Part shown: in pieces, positions 5,474-7,878 of the stretch
Layout: each line of letters starts with the position of its first letter
How positions within the stretch are numbered: the stretch's first letter is position 1
From: Brachyspira catarrhinii
Lineage (GTDB): Bacteria > Spirochaetota > Brachyspiria > Brachyspirales > Brachyspiraceae
Length of the DNA: 7,878 nt
Assembly (NCBI RefSeq): GCF_005518285.1
Contig: NZ_SJDU01000076.1
Coordinates: 1-7,878 of the forward strand
Direction: 5' to 3'
Program-made: the position numbers and the translations under genes
The notes under the pieces: generated by a model
The model's input: only the letters and a program-made list of their open reading frames with translations
What the model was told of the DNA's origin: nothing
The model's database searches: none

Positions 5474-5540
5474 TGTAAAACTATATAATAGTTTGCAAAA
5501 CTATATAATAGCGCAAACTATATAATAGTGTAAACTATAA
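5474..5540. repeat. Short degenerate tandem repeats around CTATATAATAG
   Basis: CTATATAATAG occurs exactly at 5481-5491, 5501-5511 and 5518-5528, with a fourth partial copy (CTATAAT) at 5535. The spacings are 20, 17 and 17 bases. Each copy is preceded by a conserved GTAAAA, GCAAAA, GCAAA or GTAAA. The core is itself a small dyad (CTAT-ATA-ATAG); in the first copy the stem grows to AAACTAT-ATA-ATAGTTT (5478-5494). The array fills the space between the terminator and the stop of the 107-residue gene. Its role is unknown: it may be a 3' structural element, a protein-binding array, or a decaying tandem repeat. Confidence 0.8.
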
Positions 5541-5864
5541 TTAATCATAATCCAATTTGATTAAATAATCTATTTTATCGACTAATCTCTTAAAAGGTCT
5601 TTGAACATTAATCATAGCATGTTCCGTGTCGTTTCCGTTTTCATCGACTACATATATATCGTAATAGATTTCTTTATGGTCGTCCTCATTTTGAACCACT
5701 AACCTGATAAATATAAAATTATTGATATTTATTCTATCCAATTTAGGCTCGTATTCCATGCTCTTAATTTCCGCATTCAATAATTCTTTTCCAAGATTTT
5801 CGACTACCACATTATATATAGAATCAAGTTCTTTCATTATGTAAAAAACATTATTGTCAAACAT
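5541..5864 (-). CDS. Hypothetical 107-residue protein
   Basis: I do not recognise a family. The start is well supported: AAGGAG lies seven bases before the ATG at 5864-5862. There is no signal peptide or membrane segment, so it is probably cytosolic. Residues 1-32 look helical (MKELDSIYNVVVENLGKELLNAE). Residues 42-88 alternate hydrophobic and charged residues as beta strands would (NFIFIRLVVQ, KEIYYDIYVVDENGN). The end is a helix (FKRLVDKIDYLIKLD). The strand-turn-strand centre suggests a small alpha/beta fold. It follows the small membrane protein gene by 80 bases and may share its transcript or use its own promoter (5948-5920). A tandem-repeat array begins right after its stop. Confidence 0.8.
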   Translation of the reverse strand: MFDNNVFYIMKELDSIYNVVVENLGKELLNAEIKSMEYEPKLDRININNFIFIRLVVQNEDDHKEIYYDIYVVDENGNDTEHAMINVQRPFKRLVDKIDYLIKLDYD

Positions 5865-5919
5865 TAAAATTCTCCTTAAAAATTATTAATTAAAAATTCT
5901 TATATTAAATTATAAAGAT

Positions 5920-5948
5920 ATAATATAATATTTTAATTTAAATTTCAA
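5920..5948 (-). promoter_or_regulatory. Possible promoter of the 107-residue gene
   Basis: On the minus strand TTGAAA (5948-5943), a 17-base spacer and TATTAT (5925-5920) lie over the end of the upstream gene; the start would be near 5913, about 49 bases before the ATG. The surroundings are almost pure A/T, so a chance match is quite possible. Confidence 0.4.
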
Positions 5949-6181
5949 TTGCCACTTTTTAAAAGAATTTCTTTCGATATAAAAATCGTAAGGACAATTA
6001 ATATTGCGGCGCTTATTCCCGCGCTTATATAAGGAGATAATCCGAATAATAAAGAAATTATTGCGGTTGTAACTATCGCAAGTATTATTATAATAATTTC
6101 AAATATTATAAATAAAATTATTCTTTTTTTGTTTACATGTTTTTTCTCTTCGGGATTCTTATAAGGAATCGGTTTTCTCAT
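5945..6181 (-). CDS. Small two-helix membrane protein
   Basis: Encodes 78 residues. The first 20 are hydrophilic and basic (MRKPIPYKNPEEKKHVNKKR), then come two hydrophobic helices (about 21-46 and 51-69) joined by GLSPYI, and a short tail KEILLKSGN. By the positive-inside rule both ends would be cytoplasmic. The function is not recognisable. The ribosome site AGAGG stands seven bases before the ATG, and the stop is TGA. It lies 46 bases after birA on the same strand, with no terminator seen between, so co-transcription with birA is likely. Confidence 0.75.
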   Translation of the reverse strand: MRKPIPYKNPEEKKHVNKKRIILFIIFEIIIIILAIVTTAIISLLFGLSPYISAGISAAILIVLTIFISKEILLKSGN

Positions 6182-6227
6182 ATTTTTTCCTCTTTTTCAA
6201 TTTTTTAATTATTTATTTAAATCTTTA

Positions 6228-7007
6228 TCAATAAAAAGTATCTATATCAAGAGAAGCTCTCGATATCCAAATCTCTTCTTTATTATCTACTTCTACTTTT
6301 AAATATCCTTCTTCGGTTATATCTTTGACAAAAGCCTCGATTTCTTTTCCGTCTTTTTTAGCTTTAATTTTTTTTCCGATTATCTCGCTATTTTCTTTAA
6401 AAAGTTCGATTAAATTTTTTTCGCCCAAATAAATTTCTTCAAAATAATAAATAAATTCTTTATAAAATTCTTCCAAATCTACTTTTATTCCCGTTTCCAA
6501 AAATAGCGAAGTCGCTTTATTTCTTATCTCCGAATAAAAATCGTTTTCATTATGATATAAATTGATTCCCGTTCCAATCACGCATGCTTTTTTATCGTCT
6601 ACGGTTGTAATTTGTATCAAAGTTCCAGATATTTTTTTATGCTCGACAAGAACATCGTTGGGCCATTTTATATGAGCGTTAATATTAAATTTTTCTTTTA
6701 GCAATTTAGTCAAAGCAATGCATGGCAGAAAAGTCAAAACCTCTTTTTTAAACGGAGAATACAACAAAACCGAAAACCATAATCCCAAATCGTTATCGGA
6801 AACCCAAGAATTTCCGTAGCTTCCCTTTCCCGCCGTTTGTTTCAAGGCAATATAAACCGTTCCTTCTTTCAAATTTTTATTATTATTCAAATCTTCAAAC
6901 ATTTTTTTATTCGTGCTTTCTATACTTTCAAACAGTTTTAAGTTTCCGCCGTATATTTTGGATTTTAAATTTTCCGTCCAATTATTTTGTAATATGTTAA
7001 CTTCCAT
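6228..7007 (-). CDS. birA: Biotin--protein ligase (group I, no DNA-binding domain)
   Basis: Makes biotinyl-5'-AMP from biotin and ATP and attaches biotin to the acceptor lysine of carrier proteins such as acetyl-CoA carboxylase BCCP. At 259 residues it has the catalytic domain and a C-terminal SH3-like domain (about 207-259: IIGKKIKAKK, WISRASLD) but no N-terminal helix-turn-helix, so it cannot act as a BirA-type repressor. Motifs are STN (31-33), QTAGKGSYGNSW (57-68), KWPNDV (114-119), KKISGTLIQ (124-132) and GTGIN (145-149). The biotinyl-AMP loop, usually GRGRRGR, reads GKGSYGN: arginines are replaced and Ser63 sits where E. coli has Arg118. The ATG at 7007-7005 has no ribosome site and the best -10 ends only six bases before it, suggesting a leaderless mRNA. 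It is first in a minus-strand cluster. Confidence 0.93.
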   Translation of the reverse strand: MEVNILQNNWTENLKSKIYGGNLKLFESIESTNKKMFEDLNNNKNLKEGTVYIALKQTAGKGSYGNSWVSDNDLGLWFSVLLYSPFKKEVLTFLPCIALTKLLKEKFNINAHIKWPNDVLVEHKKISGTLIQITTVDDKKACVIGTGINLYHNENDFYSEIRNKATSLFLETGIKVDLEEFYKEFIYYFEEIYLGEKNLIELFKENSEIIGKKIKAKKDGKEIEAFVKDITEEGYLKVEVDNKEEIWISRASLDIDTFY

Positions 7008-7013
7008 GATTTT

Positions 7014-7041
7014 ATTATATATTAAAAAATTATTATATCAA
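7014..7041 (-). promoter_or_regulatory. birA promoter, predicted to give a leaderless mRNA
   Basis: On the minus strand TTGATA (7041-7036), a 16-base spacer and TATAAT (7019-7014). Transcription would start six to seven bases after the -10, that is at about 7008-7007, which is the A of the birA ATG. There is no Shine-Dalgarno sequence, which agrees with leaderless initiation. Confidence 0.55.
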
Positions 7042-7068
7042 TACTAATTATTATGTTAATTTAATGAA

Positions 7069-7102
7069 ATTATAAACGCTTGACATTCCTACAGTTTATA
7101 AT
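7069..7102. repeat. 9-bp inverted repeat over the substrate-binding lipoprotein promoter, candidate operator
   Basis: ATTATAAAC (7069-7077) and GTTTATAAT (7094-7102) are perfect complements separated by 16 bases. They bracket the -35 TTGACA and reach the -10 region, a layout that suits a regulator controlling the lipoprotein gene, perhaps in response to the ligand. I cannot name the regulator. Confidence 0.5.
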
Positions 7103-7107
7103 ATATT
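7080..7107 (+). promoter_or_regulatory. Promoter of the substrate-binding lipoprotein gene
   Basis: Perfect TTGACA (7080-7085), a 16-base spacer and TATATT (7102-7107). A perfect TATAAT at 7097-7102 is only 11 bases away and cannot pair with this -35. The start would be near 7114, about 36 bases before the ATG. Confidence 0.6.
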
Positions 7108-7149
7108 TCTTATTCAATAAATTATTAATTTTTTAATTGGAGAATAAAA

Positions 7150-7878
7150 ATGAAAAGAATAATAATAATTTTCATGGTTGTATTTAGCTTAATGTTATCT
7201 TGCAGTAATAATAATGAAAATTCTTCTGAGAGTTTAGAAAATACTGAAGGTAGAATCGTATATGTTGGAATAGACGCGGCTTTTCCGCCTTTCGGTTATT
7301 TGGAAAACGGAAATATTGCGGGATTCGATTATGATATAATGAGCGAAATAGCCAAATTAACTGGTATAAAAGTCGAATTCAATCAAATGCAATTTGCGGG
7401 ACTTTTGCCAGCATTACAAACCAAGAAGATAGACGCGATTATAGCGGGAATGACCGTAACCGAAGAGAGAAAACAATTCGTTAATTTTTCTAAAACTTAT
7501 TATGTGTCGAGCCAAGTTATTTTGGCTCATAGATACGATAATAGCATAAAAAATTTTGATAATCTCGATGGAAAAAATGTCGGAGTCGTTATGGCGACTA
7601 CGGGCGATACTATTATGAGGGAAAATAAAAGAGTAAATGTTAGAAAATTTTATACTGGAGCGGAAGCGGTTTTATCGTTAAAAGAAAAAAGGATTGACGC
7701 TATAGTATTCGATAGAGAGCCATGCAAAAATTTCGCAAAATATAACTCTGAAATTAAACTCATAGAAAGCGATGCCATTCAAGAAAATTACGCGATAGCC
7801 GTTCGCAAGGAAGGCGCTTCTCTGCTTGAAAGTATAAATAAAGGAATTTCAATAATTATGACAAACGGAACTTACGAA
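7150..7878 (+). CDS. Amino-acid-type ABC transporter substrate-binding lipoprotein (family 3), 3' end outside window
   Basis: Binds a small polar solute, most likely an amino acid, outside the inner membrane and delivers it to an ABC permease. The frame is open to the window end (243 codons seen); usual lengths are about 250-270, so only a short C-terminal part is missing. GGAG (7139-7142) lies seven bases before the ATG. The signal MKRIIIIF... ends in the lipobox LMLSC, so Cys18 is the lipid anchor, followed by an N/S/E-rich linker to about residue 34. Family-3 landmarks are VGIDAAFPPFGY (39-50), GFDYDIM (58-64), DAIIAGMTVTEERKQFVNFS (95-114) with Arg107 likely to bind the ligand carboxylate, GKNVGVVMATTGDT (141-154) and DAIVFDRE (183-190). 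The permease and ATPase genes may follow beyond the edge. It is divergent from birA. Confidence 0.95.
   Translation, partial: MKRIIIIFMVVFSLMLSCSNNNENSSESLENTEGRIVYVGIDAAFPPFGYLENGNIAGFDYDIMSEIAKLTGIKVEFNQMQFAGLLPALQTKKIDAIIAGMTVTEERKQFVNFSKTYYVSSQVILAHRYDNSIKNFDNLDGKNVGVVMATTGDTIMRENKRVNVRKFYTGAEAVLSLKEKRIDAIVFDREPCKNFAKYNSEIKLIESDAIQENYAIAVRKEGASLLESINKGISIIMTNGTYE

Noticed and set aside
5474..5540. Tandem repeats as a small CRISPR array
   Set aside because: Repeat steps are only 17-20 bases with no unique spacers and no cas genes nearby.
6228..7007. birA as a biotin-operon repressor
   Set aside because: There is no N-terminal helix-turn-helix domain; the catalytic domain begins almost at the first residue.
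7097..7102. Perfect TATAAT as the -10 of the lipoprotein promoter
   Set aside because: Only 11 bases from the TTGACA -35; TATATT at 7102-7107 gives a workable 16-base spacer.

Overview
The window is AT-rich DNA (GC estimated by eye at a little over a quarter) from what looks like a spirochaete, most likely Brachyspira or a close relative. The evidence is the strong AT bias, mostly TAA stop codons, AAGGAG/GGAG ribosome sites, two short-signal lipoproteins, a membrane-anchored coiled-coil protein of the type found in spirochaetes, and the gene order gmk-rpoZ-miaA. The genus call is inference. No rRNA, tRNA, CRISPR array, insertion sequence or phage gene was seen, and no stretch over 300 bases lacks a gene.

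Left part (1-2035). A minus-strand gene encodes a 598-residue protein with one N-terminal membrane helix and a long coiled coil. Its 3' end lies in a perfect 28-bp tandem duplication at the very edge of the window, and the reading frame stops inside the second copy. The gene may therefore be truncated, with its ancestral 3' part outside the window. Its promoter overlaps a 33-bp near-palindrome that looks like an operator. Divergent to it is the promoter of gmk.

Information-processing operon (2036-4036, plus strand). It contains gmk (guanylate kinase), rpoZ (RNA polymerase omega with a long acidic/basic tail) and miaA (tRNA A37 dimethylallyltransferase). An 18-codon mini-ORF fills the gap between rpoZ and miaA exactly: it overlaps the rpoZ stop (TAATG) and the GTG start of miaA (GTGA). 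miaA has no visible ribosome site, so this looks like a translational-coupling bridge.

Middle (4031-5540). A half-size EamA-type membrane transporter converges on miaA, and the two genes share the six bases TTATAA for both stop codons. An intergenic region with an A12 tract and an inverted repeat separates it from a divergent lipoprotein gene of unknown function. That gene ends at a good intrinsic terminator, followed by about three and a half copies of a 17-20 bp repeat.

Right part (5541-7878). A minus-strand cluster runs birA (biotin-protein ligase without the DNA-binding domain), then a small two-helix membrane protein, then an unrecognised 107-residue protein. The best birA promoter ends only a few bases before its ATG and no ribosome site is visible, so the birA mRNA may be leaderless. 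Divergent from birA, and cut by the window end, is a family-3 amino-acid-type ABC transporter substrate-binding lipoprotein. Its promoter is flanked by a 9-bp inverted repeat.

Most genes are ordinary housekeeping or envelope genes. The items worth a second look are the mini-ORF bridge, the frame-breaking tandem duplication, the operator-like palindrome, the leaderless birA start and the AT-rich repeats between genes.
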